The notes: a model not told the origin generated them from the sequence alone. A stretch of DNA of 64,000 nucleotides from Prauserella shujinwangii (GCF_003001955.1 NZ_PVNH01000008.1:310001-374000), one strand, 5' to 3'. Shown: positions 16,993 to 26,606, counted from the stretch's first letter. Program-made: numbers and translations.

Positions 16993-17982
16993 TCAGCGGA
17001 CGGAGCGCAGGCGCCCGTCCCAGCCGGCGGCCAGCAGTCCGGGCAGCAGCTCCCCGAGTTGCAGGGGGTACACCGGCTCCGCACAGTCCCGCAGCTCGGC
17101 GGCGGACCACCAGCGGTGGTCACCGACCGAGGACACGCCGGGTTCGGCGAAGGCCGCGGGGTCGATCCGGGGCCGCGCCCCGTCGAGCTCGGTGAGGAAG
17201 TACCACTCGTCTCCCTCGTACGGGCGGCCCTCGGAGCTGTACCGCACGCGGCGCCGCCACACCGGGCCGACGAGCTCGCCGGGGTCCGGCTCGACGGCCG
17301 TCTCCGCGCGCAACGCGCGGACCGCGGCCGTCCGCAGGTCCTCCCCCTCGGCGGCGACGCCGCCCACGGGCAGCCAGAACGACTCGACGGTGCCGACATC
17401 CCGCGCCTGGAACAGCAGCACCCGCCCGGCCTCGTCGACCAGCAGCACCCGCGCGGTCGTCACCGGGGTGGGCCTGCTCGCGGCGGTGGTGAGATCCGGC
17501 TCGGCGATCTCGAAGTACTCGGGCTGCCGTGCCCGGCCCGCGAGCCGGAAGTACCGCACCCGCCGCCTGCGCCGCAGCGCCAGCGCGTCGCGTACCGCGT
17601 CGTTGTACACCCGCCGCGCGATGACCACGCGCTCCTCGGCGTCGGTCAGCTCGTCGGCGAGCGGGCCGGGCAGGCCACCGCGGTCCAGTTCGGCCAGCAG
17701 ACGGGTGAGCTCGTTCTCCGCCAGTTCCCGCTCCGGCCGGGGCGCGGACTCGGCTCCCGCGGCCGCGGCGCGCAGGGCCTCGCCCTCCTCCCCCGGCAGC
17801 ACGCTCGCCGCCACCGTGCGGGCGACCACCGCCCGCCGGGCCAGCGCGGAGTCGAGGGCGGCCCAGCCCGCGTCCATCCGCACGTGCAACCGGTCGAGCC
17901 GGTTGGCGGTGGCCACGAGCCACAACCCGCCGAGCACGACGACGGCGGCCACCACCCCCAGCACCACGAGCAACGCGGTCAC
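16993..17982 (-). CDS. Membrane-anchored LemA-like/Nudix fusion protein with degenerate Nudix box
   Basis: A 329-residue protein. Residues 2-24 form a membrane helix; residues about 27-137 look LemA-like (RLHVRMDAGWAALDSALARRAVVARTV and ARRVYNDAVRDALALRR); a Nudix fold follows. Its box (residues 208-230) keeps the first Gly and Glu, but two of the three metal-binding glutamates of REUxEE are Ala (A223 and A226, with E227 kept) and the last Gly is Ala. Hydrolase activity is therefore doubtful. It overlaps pimA by four bases and belongs to the conserved phosphatidylinositol mannoside gene block. Confidence 0.85.
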   Translation of the reverse strand: MTALLVVLGVVAAVVVLGGLWLVATANRLDRLHVRMDAGWAALDSALARRAVVARTVAASVLPGEEGEALRAAAAGAESAPRPERELAENELTRLLAELDRGGLPGPLADELTDAEERVVIARRVYNDAVRDALALRRRRRVRYFRLAGRARQPEYFEIAEPDLTTAASRPTPVTTARVLLVDEAGRVLLFQARDVGTVESFWLPVGGVAAEGEDLRTAAVRALRAETAVEPDPGELVGPVWRRRVRYSSEGRPYEGDEWYFLTELDGARPRIDPAAFAEPGVSSVGDHRWWSAAELRDCAEPVYPLQLGELLPGLLAAGWDGRLRSVR

Positions 17983-19121
17983 CGCACGGTCTCCTGGTCG
18001 GGCGAGACGGTGCGCGGATCGGCGGCGACCGCCGTCTCGTAGACCCGCAGCACCTGCGTCACCACCGTCGCCCAGTCGTACCGGGCGACCCGCTCCGTGC
18101 CCACGGCGGACAGCCGCGCCAGCCGGTCCGGATCGGCGAGCAGCCCACGCAGGGCGGCCGCGAGCGCACGGGCGTCACCGGTGGGGGTGAGCACCCCGGC
18201 GCGGCCGTCGTCGAGCACGCGGCGGAACGAGTCGAGGTCGCTCGCGACCACGGGTGTGCCCGCGGCGAGCGCCTCCGTGAGGATCATGCCGAAGCTCTCG
18301 CCGCCGACGTTCGGCGCGCAGTAGACGTCGACGCTGCGCAGCGCCCTCGCCTTCGTCTCGTCGTCGACCTGCCCGAGCAGGTCGATCCGGTCCGCCAGCG
18401 CGGGGCCGGCCTGGCGGCGCAGGGTCTCCTCCTCCCCCCTGCCGACGACGAGCAGGCGCAGTCCTGGCAGTTCCGGGGCCAGGATCCGCAGGGCCTCCAG
18501 CAGCACGCCCATGCCCTTGCGGGGTTCGGTGTAGCGGCCGACGAAACCGACCGTGCCACCGGTGCGCGGGTAGCCGTCGAGCGGGCGGGCGTCCGCGAAG
18601 AAGCCCACGTCGACCCCGTTGGGGATCTCCACGGCGTCCCCGCCGAGATGCTCCACCTGCACGCGCCTGGCCAGCGCGGACACCGCGATCCGGGCCGTGA
18701 TCTTCTCCAGCAGCGGCCGCAGCACCGGCTGGAACGCCGACAGTGTGCGGGAGCGGGGCGTCGAGGTGTGGAACGTGGCGACGATGGGCCCGTCGGCGAC
18801 CTTCAGGGCCAGCAGCGAGAGGCTGGGCGCGGCGGGTTCGTGCAGGTGCAGCACGTCGAACTCGTTGTCCCGCAGCCAGCGGCGGACCCGGGCGTAGGAC
18901 ACGGGCCCGAACTGCAGGCGCGCCACCGAGCCGTTGTACGGGATGCCGAGCGCGCGGCCCGCCGGATGCACGAAGCCCGGCAGCTCGGCGTCCTCATCGG
19001 CGGGCGCCAGCACCGACACCCGGTGCCCGCGCGCGAGCAGCGCCTTGGCGAGGTCGACGACGTGTCCCTGCACCCCGCCCGGCACATCGAACGAGTAGGG
19101 GCAGACGATGCCGATCTTCAT
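17979..19121 (-). CDS. pimA: Phosphatidylinositol alpha-mannosyltransferase PimA
   Basis: PimA transfers the first mannose from GDP-mannose to phosphatidylinositol on the inner face of the membrane. The 380-residue GT4 protein starts MKIGIVCPYSFDVPGGVQGHVVDLA, has FHTSTPRSR, IPNGVDVGFFA, VGFVGRYTEPRKGM and the nucleotide-sugar motif GGESFGMILTEALAAGTPVVASDLDSFR. It is the third gene of the pgsA-patA-pimA run, and its ATG overlaps the patA stop. The assignment rests on sequence plus context. Confidence 0.93.
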   Translation of the reverse strand: MKIGIVCPYSFDVPGGVQGHVVDLAKALLARGHRVSVLAPADEDAELPGFVHPAGRALGIPYNGSVARLQFGPVSYARVRRWLRDNEFDVLHLHEPAAPSLSLLALKVADGPIVATFHTSTPRSRTLSAFQPVLRPLLEKITARIAVSALARRVQVEHLGGDAVEIPNGVDVGFFADARPLDGYPRTGGTVGFVGRYTEPRKGMGVLLEALRILAPELPGLRLLVVGRGEEETLRRQAGPALADRIDLLGQVDDETKARALRSVDVYCAPNVGGESFGMILTEALAAGTPVVASDLDSFRRVLDDGRAGVLTPTGDARALAAALRGLLADPDRLARLSAVGTERVARYDWATVVTQVLRVYETAVAADPRTVSPDQETVR

Positions 19122-20038
19122 GGCGCACCGGCTCCCCGCGCCAGCGCCGGGTGGCCCTCGGGCAGGTCGTCGAGCCAGAACCGCTGCAGCATGTGCCAGT
19201 CGGCCGGGTGGGCGGCGATGTCGCCCGCGAACACGTCGGCGAGCGCCTGGGTGGCGGCGGGCACCTCGGCCCTCGCGTTGACCCTGATCCTCGGGTGCAC
19301 CCGCAGCCCCCAGCCGCCGTCGGTGAACCAGCATCCGACCGGCAGCAGCGCGGCACCGGTGCTGGCGGCCAGCCGGGCGGCCCCGCCCGGCATCCTGGCC
19401 TCCGCGCCGAAGAACGTGACGGGAATGCCCGAGGCCGTGAGATCGCGGTCGGCGACCAGGCACACCACGCGGTTCTCCCGCAGCCGCCGCAGGAGGGTCC
19501 GGAACGCCCCGCCGCCGTCGGCGGGCACCACCTCGAAGCCGAGCGACTCGCGGTACGCGACGAACCGGCGGTACAGGGACGCGGGTTCCACCCGCTCCGC
19601 GACGGTCGTGAACGATCCCGAATGGCCCACCAGCCAGACCCCGGCCACGTCCCAGTTGCCGCTGTGCGGCAGCGCGACCACCGCGCCGTTGCCCTCGGCG
19701 AGGGCGGCGTCGAGGTTCTCCACGCCGGTGATCGACCGGTCGGCTTCGCGCCGCACCGCGCCGAGGTCCATGGCGGGCAGCCGGAACGCCTCCTGCCAGT
19801 ACCGGGCGTACGAGCGCAGCGCGCGCCGGGTGAGGTCGTCGAGCTCCTCGGTCCCCGCCTGCGGCACGACGCGAGCCAGGTTGCGGCGCAGCTGGCGCAC
19901 CTTGGCCCCGCCCCGCCGGGCCGCCAGGTCGGCGCCCAGCGCGAACGCGGACGTGGTCAGCGGCTCCGGCAGCGAGCGCACGAGGCGCCACCCCGCGGCG
20001 TAGCCGAGGGCGCCGAGCCGCTGGCCCAGTCCGCTCAC
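19118..20038 (-). CDS. patA: Phosphatidylinositol mannoside acyltransferase PatA
   Basis: This enzyme acylates the 6-position of the first mannose of phosphatidylinositol mannosides. The 306-residue protein is of the LpxL/HtrB-like fold, with the catalytic HX4D in ALPHSGNWDVAG and ESLGFEVVPADGGGAFRTLLRRLRENRVVCLVADRD downstream. The GTG start (20038) overlaps the pgsA stop as GTGA, and the end overlaps pimA. Order and overlaps match mycobacterial Rv2610c-Rv2612c. Confidence 0.92.
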   Translation of the reverse strand: MSGLGQRLGALGYAAGWRLVRSLPEPLTTSAFALGADLAARRGGAKVRQLRRNLARVVPQAGTEELDDLTRRALRSYARYWQEAFRLPAMDLGAVRREADRSITGVENLDAALAEGNGAVVALPHSGNWDVAGVWLVGHSGSFTTVAERVEPASLYRRFVAYRESLGFEVVPADGGGAFRTLLRRLRENRVVCLVADRDLTASGIPVTFFGAEARMPGGAARLAASTGAALLPVGCWFTDGGWGLRVHPRIRVNARAEVPAATQALADVFAGDIAAHPADWHMLQRFWLDDLPEGHPALARGAGAP

Positions 20039-20646
20039 GGGTGCGCCTCCCGCGCGGAGCGGGCCACCGCGGCCATCCGCTGGAGCAGGGTCACCACGGA
20101 GAGCACGGCGAGCAGCCACAGGGAACCCTCGACCGCGTAGGGCACGCCGAACCCTTCCAGCCCGGTGCCGACGAGGGCGAGGATCAGCCGCTCGGCCCGC
20201 TCGACCAGGCCGCCGTCGCCGTGCAGCCCGGAGGCCTCCGCCCTGGCCTTGACGTAGGAGATGACGAGCCCGAGCACCAGGCACAGCAGCGCGGCCGCCG
20301 CCGCGCGGTGGTTGCCCGCGACGGCGAACGCCCACCACGCGATGGCGGCGAACAGCGCCCCGTCGGCGAGCCGGTCGCAGGTGGAGTCGAGCACGGCGCC
20401 GAACGGCGTGCCCGCGCCCCTGGCCCTGGCCATGGCGCCGTCGAGCAGGTCGAGCATGGTGAACCCCCACACGGTGAACGTGCCGGCGAGCAGCATGCCG
20501 TTGGGGAAGAGGGCCAGCGCGCAGGCGACCGCGCCCGCGGTGCCCAGCAGGGTCATGCCGTTGGGGGTGAGGCCAGCCCGGACCAGCGCGGCACCGATCG
20601 GATCGGTGACACGGGAGACGGAGGCGCGCGCGAAGATGTTGAGCAT
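20035..20646 (-). CDS. pgsA: Phosphatidylinositol phosphate synthase (CDP-alcohol phosphatidyltransferase)
   Basis: Makes phosphatidylinositol phosphate from CDP-diacylglycerol and inositol phosphate. The full CDP-alcohol motif is present in DLLDGAMARARGAGTPFGAVLDSTCDRLAD (D-x2-D-G-x2-A-R-x8-G-x3-D-x3-D), within about six membrane helices. I start at ATG 20646 (MLNIFARA), giving 203 residues; the open frame extends further upstream without family similarity. It is the first gene of the operon pgsA-patA-pimA-Nudix, all linked by four-base overlaps. Confidence 0.94.
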   Translation of the reverse strand: MLNIFARASVSRVTDPIGAALVRAGLTPNGMTLLGTAGAVACALALFPNGMLLAGTFTVWGFTMLDLLDGAMARARGAGTPFGAVLDSTCDRLADGALFAAIAWWAFAVAGNHRAAAAALLCLVLGLVISYVKARAEASGLHGDGGLVERAERLILALVGTGLEGFGVPYAVEGSLWLLAVLSVVTLLQRMAAVARSAREAHP

Positions 20647-20787
20647 CGGTCCTACGGTGCCGCGTGGTCGGGTTGCCGAACGAACCCTATCGAGCCACAC
20701 CGACGCAACCTGCACGGATGCCCTCGGACACGCGGGAGGCCGCGCGGATCACACACCGTGAGCCGGCCGTGCCGGACCTCGCCGGCC

Positions 20788-21303
20788 TCAGTCGCCGTGC
20801 TCCAGCCGCTCCAGTTCGGCGGCCTCGGCCTCGGCGCACCGGGGCGCCAGCTTGCCCCTGATCGCGGCGCTGATCTCGCCCAGCTGCCGCACCTGGTCGG
20901 GGGTGAGCACGTCGAACAGGCTCTCCCGGACGGCCTCCACGTGCCCGGGGGCCGCTTCCGCCAGCGCGGCCAGCCCGGCGGCGGTGAGCTGCGCGAACGA
21001 CCCGCGCTTGTCGGTGTCGCACGACTCGCGGCGCACCCAGCCGTTGGCCTCCATCCTGGCGACCGCGTGCGAGAGCCTGCTGCGCGAGGAGCGGGTGGCG
21101 AGCGCGAGCTCGCTCATGCGCAGCACCCGGCCCGGCGCCTCGGACAGCACGACGAGGATCTCGTAGTACGCGTGCGGCATGCCCGCGTCCCGCTGGAGCT
21201 GCGACTCCAGGTGCGCGCGCAGCATGTTGACGGCCACCGAGAAGTCGCGCCACACGCGCTGCTCCGCATCGGTCAGCCAACGAGTTCCGGACATGTGTTC
21301 CAT
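20788..21303 (-). CDS. MarR family repressor, divergent from yceI
   Basis: A 171-residue MarR protein: WRDFSVAVNMLRAHLESQLQRDAG, YYEILVVLSEAPGRVLRMSELALATRSSRSRLSHAVARMEANGWVRRESCDTDKRGSFAQLTAAGLAAL covers the winged helix and its beta wing (DKRGSF). The start may be ATG 21303 or 21294. It faces yceI across a 96-base region that holds two matching palindromes, so it very probably represses yceI and itself. The ligand is unknown. Confidence 0.91.
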   Translation of the reverse strand: MEHMSGTRWLTDAEQRVWRDFSVAVNMLRAHLESQLQRDAGMPHAYYEILVVLSEAPGRVLRMSELALATRSSRSRLSHAVARMEANGWVRRESCDTDKRGSFAQLTAAGLAALAEAAPGHVEAVRESLFDVLTPDQVRQLGEISAAIRGKLAPRCAEAEAAELERLEHGD

Positions 21304-21312
21304 GATACCTAT

Positions 21313-21328
21313 GGTTGAGCCCTCAACT
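21313..21328. promoter_or_regulatory. MarR operator 1 in the marR-yceI intergenic region
   Basis: GTTGAGCCCTCAAC has perfect GTTGAG/CTCAAC arms. It contains the TTGAGC -35-like hexamer of the yceI promoter and lies ten bases from the marR start. Confidence 0.78.
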
Positions 21329-21342
21329 ATTTCTGCTACGCT
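21315..21342 (+). promoter_or_regulatory. Candidate yceI promoter
   Basis: TTGAGC (21315-21320) and TACGCT (21337-21342) are separated by 16 bases. The -35 lies in operator 1, and operator 2 begins four bases after the -10, which is a classic layout for repression. Confidence 0.55.
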
Positions 21343-21345
21343 CTT

Positions 21346-21361
21346 GGTTGAGCGCTCAACC
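21346..21361. promoter_or_regulatory. MarR operator 2 in the marR-yceI intergenic region
   Basis: GGTTGAGCGCTCAACC is a perfect 16-base palindrome with the same half-sites as operator 1. The two centres are 33 bases apart, about three helical turns, so two dimers would sit on one face of the DNA. It covers the expected yceI transcription start. Confidence 0.82.
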
Positions 21362-21399
21362 ATCGAGCGCGACCCCCGGATCTTGCAGGAGGAACGACC

Positions 21400-21948
21400 A
21401 TGACGAGCGCAACCACCGAGATTCCCGGCTACGTCGCGGGTGCCTGGGCCATCGACCCCGTCCACTCCGACGTGACCTTCACCGTCCGGCACCTCGGGGT
21501 GTCCAAGGTGCGCGGGCGCTTCCGCGACGTCGAGGGCGAGATCGTGACCGGCGAGGACATCACCGGCTCCTCGGCGACCGCGACCATCCGCGCCGCGAGC
21601 TTCGACACCAACAACGAGCAGCGCGACGCCCACGTGAAGGGTTCCGACTTCCTCGACGTCGAGCGGTTCGAGACGCTCGGCTTCCGCTCCACCGGCATCC
21701 GCACCGACGGCGAGGACTACCTCATCGACGGCGAGCTGACCATTCACGGTGTCACCAGGCCCGTCACGCTCACCGCGGAGCTCGGTGGCTTCGGCCCCGG
21801 CCTGACCGAGGGCAGCAAGGTCATCGGTGTCTCGGCCACCACCGAGATCAGCCGGGGCGACTTCGAGGTCGGCGCCACCATCCCGACCGCCGTGGTCAGC
21901 GACAAGGTGAAGATCGACCTCAACATCGAGGCCGTCCTGCAGGCCTGA
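21400..21948 (+). CDS. YceI family lipocalin-like protein
   Basis: A 182-residue cytoplasmic member of the YceI family, whose beta-barrel binds isoprenoid or similar lipophilic molecules. It shows the family opening AGAWAIDPVHSDVTFTVRHLGVSKVRGRF, the NNEQRDAHVKGSDFLDVERFE segment, FRSTGIR and DGELTIHGVTRPVTL. There is no signal peptide. The ATG has an AGGAGG site (21388-21393). It is controlled by the double MarR operator; stress by a lipophilic or oxidising compound is a plausible trigger. Confidence 0.92.
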   Translation: MTSATTEIPGYVAGAWAIDPVHSDVTFTVRHLGVSKVRGRFRDVEGEIVTGEDITGSSATATIRAASFDTNNEQRDAHVKGSDFLDVERFETLGFRSTGIRTDGEDYLIDGELTIHGVTRPVTLTAELGGFGPGLTEGSKVIGVSATTEISRGDFEVGATIPTAVVSDKVKIDLNIEAVLQA

Positions 21949-21965
21949 GCGCCGCGCGGAGGGTT

Positions 21966-22014
21966 CCTGAGTGGCTCGTTACTGGCGGGATTCGTCAGTA
22001 ACGAGCCACTCAGG
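21966..22014. terminator. Long perfect hairpin between yceI and the HIT gene
   Basis: Two perfect 19-base arms (left arm begins CCTGAGTGGCTCG, 21966-21984; right arm 21996-22014) enclose an 11-base loop. It lies between convergent genes, and the TGA stop of the HIT gene (22012-22010) is inside the stem. There is no T-tract. It can end transcription from both sides and resembles the hairpin at 55253-55298 in its TGAGTG start. Confidence 0.72.
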
Positions 22015-22582
22015 GCACGTGGTGCTCCCAGGCGTCGGCGAGCAGCGCGCGGGTGTCCCCCAGCAACTGCGGGAGCACCTTCGTGTGGCCGACCACCGGC
22101 ATGAAGTTGGCATCGCCGCCCCACCGCGGCACCACGTGCTGGTGCAGGTGGGCCGCGATGCCGGCGCCGGCGATCACACCCTGGTTCATGCCGATGTTGA
22201 AGCCGTGCGCGCCCGACACCGACCGGATCACCCGCATCGCCCGCTGGGTGAACTCGGCCAGCTCCAGCGTCTCGGCCCGGTCCAGGTCCGGGTAGTCCGC
22301 GACGTGCCGGTACGGCACCACCATCAGGTGCCCCGGGTTGTACGGGTACAGGTTCAGCACCGCGTACACGGTCTCGCCGCGGGCGAGGATCAGCGCCTCG
22401 TCGTCCGCCATGCCGACGAGGCGGCAGAACGGGCAGCCCTTCGGCTCGTCGTCCTCCGGCTTGTTCTCACCCTGGACGTACGCCAGGCGGTGCGGGGTCC
22501 ACAGGCGCTGCAGCGCGTCCGGGATACCCACCCCGTCCTGGCCCACGAGATCCGGGCCACCGTCCCCGCGATCATCCGCCAA
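22010..22582 (-). CDS. HIT domain protein, probable AP4A phosphorylase
   Basis: A 190-residue histidine-triad protein with the catalytic [10 protein letters not shown] and [17 protein letters not shown]. The mycobacterial gene in the same position (Rv2613c) has been shown to cleave diadenosine tetraphosphate phosphorolytically, so that role is likely here. A CPFC motif near residue 50 may hold a metal. The longest frame starts at TTG 22582, overlapping thrS by 11 bases; GTG 22546 is an alternative start. It lies between thrS and the PIM genes, from which the MarR/yceI pair now separates it. Confidence 0.9.
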   Translation of the reverse strand: MADDRGDGGPDLVGQDGVGIPDALQRLWTPHRLAYVQGENKPEDDEPKGCPFCRLVGMADDEALILARGETVYAVLNLYPYNPGHLMVVPYRHVADYPDLDRAETLELAEFTQRAMRVIRSVSGAHGFNIGMNQGVIAGAGIAAHLHQHVVPRWGGDANFMPVVGHTKVLPQLLGDTRALLADAWEHHVP

Positions 22583-24611
22583 CGACGGCCCCCAGCGCCT
22601 CCGCGTCCGGCGAGGCGTTCTCCCTGCGCCCGATCCAGCCCGCGATGGCCTCCACCGCCTCTGCCACGGGCACCGAGTTCAGCTGGCTGCCGTCGCGGAA
22701 CCGGAAGGAGACCGCGCCCGCCTCGACGTCCTTGCCGCCGGCCAGCAGCAGGAACGGCACCTTCTGCGTGGTGTGCGTGCGGATCTTCTTCTGCATCCGG
22801 TCGTCGCCGGTGTCCACCTCGACGCGGACCCCACGCCCTCGCAGCGCCTTCTCGACGCCGCGCAGGTGCTCGACGTGCTCGTCGGCGATCGGGATGCCCA
22901 CCACCTGCACCGGCGAGAGCCACGCCGGGAACGCGCCCGCGTAGTGCTCGGTGAGCACGCCGAAGAACCGCTCGATGGAGCCGAACAGCGCCCGGTGGAT
23001 GACCACCGGGGTCTGCCGCGAGCCGTCCGGCGCGGTGTACTCCAGCTCGAACCGCTTGGGGTGGTTGAAGTCCAGCTGGATGGTCGACATCTGCCAGGTA
23101 CGGCCGATGGCGTCCCGCGCCTGCACCGAGATCTTCGGGCCGTAGTACGCGGCGCCGCCGGGGTCGGGAACCAGCTCGAGCCCGGACTCCCTGGCCGCCG
23201 CACGCAGGATCTCGGTCGCCTCTTCCCACTCCTGGTCCTCGCCGATGAACTTGCCGGACTCGCCGCGGGTGGACAGCTCCAGGTAGAAGTCGGAAAGGCC
23301 GTAGTCGGCCAGCAAGTCCAGCACGAACCGCAGCAGCGACCGCAGCTCGCCCGGCATCTGCTCCTTGGTGCAGTAGATGTGCGAGTCGTCCATGGTCAGC
23401 CCGCGCACCCGGGTCAGGCCGTGCACGACGCCGGACTTCTCGTACCGGTACACCGTCCCGAACTCGAACAGCCGCAGCGGCAGCTCCCGGTAGGACCGGC
23501 CGCGCGAGCGGAAGATCAGGTGGTGCATCGGGCAGTTCATCGCCTTGAGGTAGTAGTCCTCACCCTCGAACGGGATCGGCGGGAACATCGTGTCCGCGTA
23601 GTAGGGCAGGTGGCCGGAGGTGTGGAACAACCCGCTCTTGGTGATGTGCGGGGTGTTCACGAACTCGTAGCCGCCCTCCTCGTGCCGCCGGCGCGAGTAG
23701 TTCTCCAGTTCGCGCCGGATGATCCCGCCCTTCGGGTGGAACACCGGCAGCCCCGAGCCGATCTCCTCGGGGAAGGAGAACAGGTCGAGCTCGGCGCCGA
23801 GCCTGCGGTGATCGCGGCGCTCCGCCTCGGCCAGCATCTCCAGGTAGGCGTCCTGCGCCTCCGCCGACTCCCACGCGGTGCCGTAGATCCGCTGCAGCTG
23901 CGGGTTCTTCTCGTCCCCGCGCCAGTACGCCGCCGCGACCCGCATCAGCTTGAACGCGGGGATGTGCTTCGTGGTCGGCACGTGCGGGCCCCGGCACAGG
24001 TCGCTCCACACGCGCTCCCTGGTGCGCGGGTCCAGGTTGTCGTAGATGGTCAGCTCGCCCGCGCCGACCTCCATGACCTCGGAGGTGTCGACCGAGTCGC
24101 CCGCGGACTTCAGGTCCACCAGCTCGAGCTTGAACGGCTCGTCCGCCAGCTCCTCGCGGGCGGCCTCCACCGAGTCCACGACGCGCCGGGAGAACTGCTG
24201 CGAGCCCTTGATGATCTGCTTCATGCGCTTCTCCAGCGCCTGCAGGTCCTCGGGCGTGAACGGCTTGTCGACGGCGAAGTCGTAGTAGAAGCCGTCCCGC
24301 ACCGGCGGCCCGATCCCCAGCTTGGCCTCGGGAAACTCCTGCTGCACCGCCTGGGCCAGCACGTGCGCCGCCGAGTGCCGGATCACGCTGCGGCCGTCCT
24401 CGGTGCCCGCCGCGACCGGCTCCACCTCCACGTCGGATTCCGGGGTCCAGGCGAGGTCGCGCAGCACGCCGTCGGAGTCCCGCACCACGACCACGGCCTC
24501 CGGCCCCTTGCCGGGCAGTCCCGCGGCGCGGATCGCCGCGCCCGCCGTAGTGCCGGCGGGTACCACCACGCGCTGCGAGGGCACGGCCGGGACTGACGAC
24601 GATGGGGACAC
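22572..24611 (-). CDS. thrS: Threonyl-tRNA synthetase
   Basis: Charges tRNA-Thr. The 679 residues comprise an N-terminal TGS-like domain, the SAD editing domain ([25 protein letters not shown] and the CRGPH-type site [11 protein letters not shown]), the class II catalytic core with MNCPMHH (zinc Cys), motif 2 FRYE-like [19 protein letters not shown] and motif 3 [12 protein letters not shown], and the anticodon-binding domain. The GTG start at 24611 has an AAGGAG site about nine bases upstream. I saw no T-box leader. Confidence 0.97.
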   Translation of the reverse strand: MSPSSSVPAVPSQRVVVPAGTTAGAAIRAAGLPGKGPEAVVVVRDSDGVLRDLAWTPESDVEVEPVAAGTEDGRSVIRHSAAHVLAQAVQQEFPEAKLGIGPPVRDGFYYDFAVDKPFTPEDLQALEKRMKQIIKGSQQFSRRVVDSVEAAREELADEPFKLELVDLKSAGDSVDTSEVMEVGAGELTIYDNLDPRTRERVWSDLCRGPHVPTTKHIPAFKLMRVAAAYWRGDEKNPQLQRIYGTAWESAEAQDAYLEMLAEAERRDHRRLGAELDLFSFPEEIGSGLPVFHPKGGIIRRELENYSRRRHEEGGYEFVNTPHITKSGLFHTSGHLPYYADTMFPPIPFEGEDYYLKAMNCPMHHLIFRSRGRSYRELPLRLFEFGTVYRYEKSGVVHGLTRVRGLTMDDSHIYCTKEQMPGELRSLLRFVLDLLADYGLSDFYLELSTRGESGKFIGEDQEWEEATEILRAAARESGLELVPDPGGAAYYGPKISVQARDAIGRTWQMSTIQLDFNHPKRFELEYTAPDGSRQTPVVIHRALFGSIERFFGVLTEHYAGAFPAWLSPVQVVGIPIADEHVEHLRGVEKALRGRGVRVEVDTGDDRMQKKIRTHTTQKVPFLLLAGGKDVEAGAVSFRFRDGSQLNSVPVAEAVEAIAGWIGRRENASPDAEALGAVVGG

Positions 24612-24688
24612 GGTGGACTCCTTGACACGTGAGCTTGCTTGCCGTGTCGATGCTATCCGCCGCCCGCCAGCGGCTTTCGTGCCGTCCT

Positions 24689-26212
24689 TCAGTAGGCGCC
24701 GCGTCCGTAGAGGACCGCGCGCACGGTCTTCCAGAGGATCGCCACGTCGAGCGCGAGCGACCAGTCCTCGACGTAGCGCAGGTCCAGCCGGACGCTCTCC
24801 TCCCACGACAGCTCGCTGCGGCCGCTCACCTGCCACAGGCCGGTCAGGCCCGGCTTCACCAGCAACCTGCGGTGCACCTCGGGGGCGTACTGGGCGGTCT
24901 CCTCCGGCAGCGGCGGGCGCGGGCCGACGAGCGACATCCGGCCGGAGACCACGTTGAACAGCTGGGGCAGCTCGTCGAGCGAGTAGCGCCGGAGCAGCGC
25001 GCCGACCCTGGTCACCCTCGGGTCGCTGCGCATCTTGAACAGCGGGCCGGCCCCCTCGTTGCCGCCGCGCAGCGCGTCCCGCACCCGGTCGGCGCCGACC
25101 ACCATCGTGCGGAACTTGTACATGGTGAACGTGTCCCCGTCGCGGCCGACACGCCGCTGCCGATAGATCACCGGGCCGCCGTCCCCCACCCTGATCGCGG
25201 TGGCGATCAGCACCATGAGCGGCGCGGCCAGCAGGAGCAGCAGCGCGGCACCGATCCGGTCCACGATCTCCTTGACGTGGCGCTTGCCGCCGCTGAAGCT
25301 CGGAGCGGTGACCCGCAGCAGCGGCATGCCGAGGACCCCGCTGACGTTGAGCCGGGGGCCCGCGACCTCCATCAGCACGGGCGCCACGACGAGCTCGGCG
25401 CCGGTGCTCTCCAGGTCCCACGCCAGGCGCTGCAGCCTGCTGGGCGTCCAGTACTGGTCCGGGGTCACCGCGACGATCCGGTACCCGCCCCGGCGCACGT
25501 GCTCGGCGAGGTCGTCGAGCCGCCCGATGACCGGCACACCGCTCACCTCGCCGTGGTCGCCCGACCCCGCCGGGGTGCACACCGCCTCGACCCGCCAGCC
25601 GACGTGTGAGGCGACCCGGGTGCGCTCCACCAGGTCGGCGACGGTGCTGGGATGGCCGGCCGCCATCACGGGCAGCAGGCACTCGCCGCGGGCCCGTGCC
25701 CGGTGCAACAGCCTGCGCAGCAGGTACCGCTCGGGGAACAGGACGAGCGCGACGGCGGGCACCACGTAGAAGACCCAGGGCTGGACCTCCAGCGCTCCCG
25801 CGAGCAGCCCGCCGAAGGCCACGACCACGGCGGCGGCCAGCAACGCCCGGCCGAGCCTGCGGAACTCGTCGGTCGGCTCGGCCAGCACCCGGATGTCCCA
25901 CGCCCTGCTGGCGAGCAGCGCGACCAGGACCGCGCCCAGCGTGCCGAGGGCGTGTGGCTCGTCCACGCGGCCGGGCCCGCCGATCAGCACGGTCGCGATG
26001 CCGATCACCACGAGGGCGCAGAGCACGTCGGTGAGCACCACCCAGGCGCGGTACCGCCGTTCCCAGGCCATGGCCGGGCGCACCGGTGCGGCGCCGTCCC
26101 GGCCGCCGACGACACGGAGGGAGCGGGCCGGACGGCCGGTCCCCAGGCGGAGGTCGATGGGTGGCAGGTCCTCCCCCGGCGGGGGTGAGGACGGCCGCAT
26201 CGACTCTTCCAT
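24689..26212 (-). CDS. Polyprenyl-phosphate sugar-1-phosphate transferase (exopolysaccharide initiation)
   Basis: A 507-residue enzyme that loads the first sugar phosphate onto a polyprenyl phosphate carrier. The N-terminal half has about four membrane helices and a degenerate CoA-binding-like domain ([19 protein letters not shown]); the C-terminal bacterial sugar transferase domain begins at [24 protein letters not shown] and holds [48 protein letters not shown] and [20 protein letters not shown]. No other polysaccharide gene is nearby, so it is an orphan. The sugar cannot be deduced. Confidence 0.92.
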   Translation of the reverse strand: MEESMRPSSPPPGEDLPPIDLRLGTGRPARSLRVVGGRDGAAPVRPAMAWERRYRAWVVLTDVLCALVVIGIATVLIGGPGRVDEPHALGTLGAVLVALLASRAWDIRVLAEPTDEFRRLGRALLAAAVVVAFGGLLAGALEVQPWVFYVVPAVALVLFPERYLLRRLLHRARARGECLLPVMAAGHPSTVADLVERTRVASHVGWRVEAVCTPAGSGDHGEVSGVPVIGRLDDLAEHVRRGGYRIVAVTPDQYWTPSRLQRLAWDLESTGAELVVAPVLMEVAGPRLNVSGVLGMPLLRVTAPSFSGGKRHVKEIVDRIGAALLLLLAAPLMVLIATAIRVGDGGPVIYRQRRVGRDGDTFTMYKFRTMVVGADRVRDALRGGNEGAGPLFKMRSDPRVTRVGALLRRYSLDELPQLFNVVSGRMSLVGPRPPLPEETAQYAPEVHRRLLVKPGLTGLWQVSGRSELSWEESVRLDLRYVEDWSLALDVAILWKTVRAVLYGRGAY

Positions 26213-26606
26213 GGAGCCTCCCGCGTCAACGTGGTGTGGGACGTATCCGGACGCGGGCGGCGAACCGAACTCGACTCCACAGAGTAATCAGTTGCGATGC
26301 ACAGTCGGTAACCGATCGGGGAATTCCTGCGGTGGTATCGGTCACGCTCGGCACCGCGTTACAGGAGGCAATGCGGCTACCCGCCCTCCAGAGGCGGATC
26401 CACCGGGTTACTTCATAACGAGAATGTCACGATGCGTGATCGACGCAAGCCAGCAACCACTACCTTGTGTAATCAGTGGAAGCATGACTACGGCAAGCGG
26501 GTTACCGGCCGGGTCATGATCGGCTCGGGAGTACCGCCGACCGCGTGACGTGTCTCACGCCGGGGCACGGAGTCGCCGGTCGCGGCGGTTGAACAAGGGA
26601 GAAACA
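26213..26606. other. Non-coding upstream region of the sugar transferase gene
   Basis: About 390 bases with lower G+C than the surroundings and no convincing gene on either strand. It must hold the promoter of the sugar transferase gene; I could not place it with confidence. Confidence 0.45.

Noticed and set aside
24612-24688. T-box leader of thrS
   Set aside because: Only 77 bases separate thrS from the upstream gene, with no T-box core sequence; too short for a T-box.
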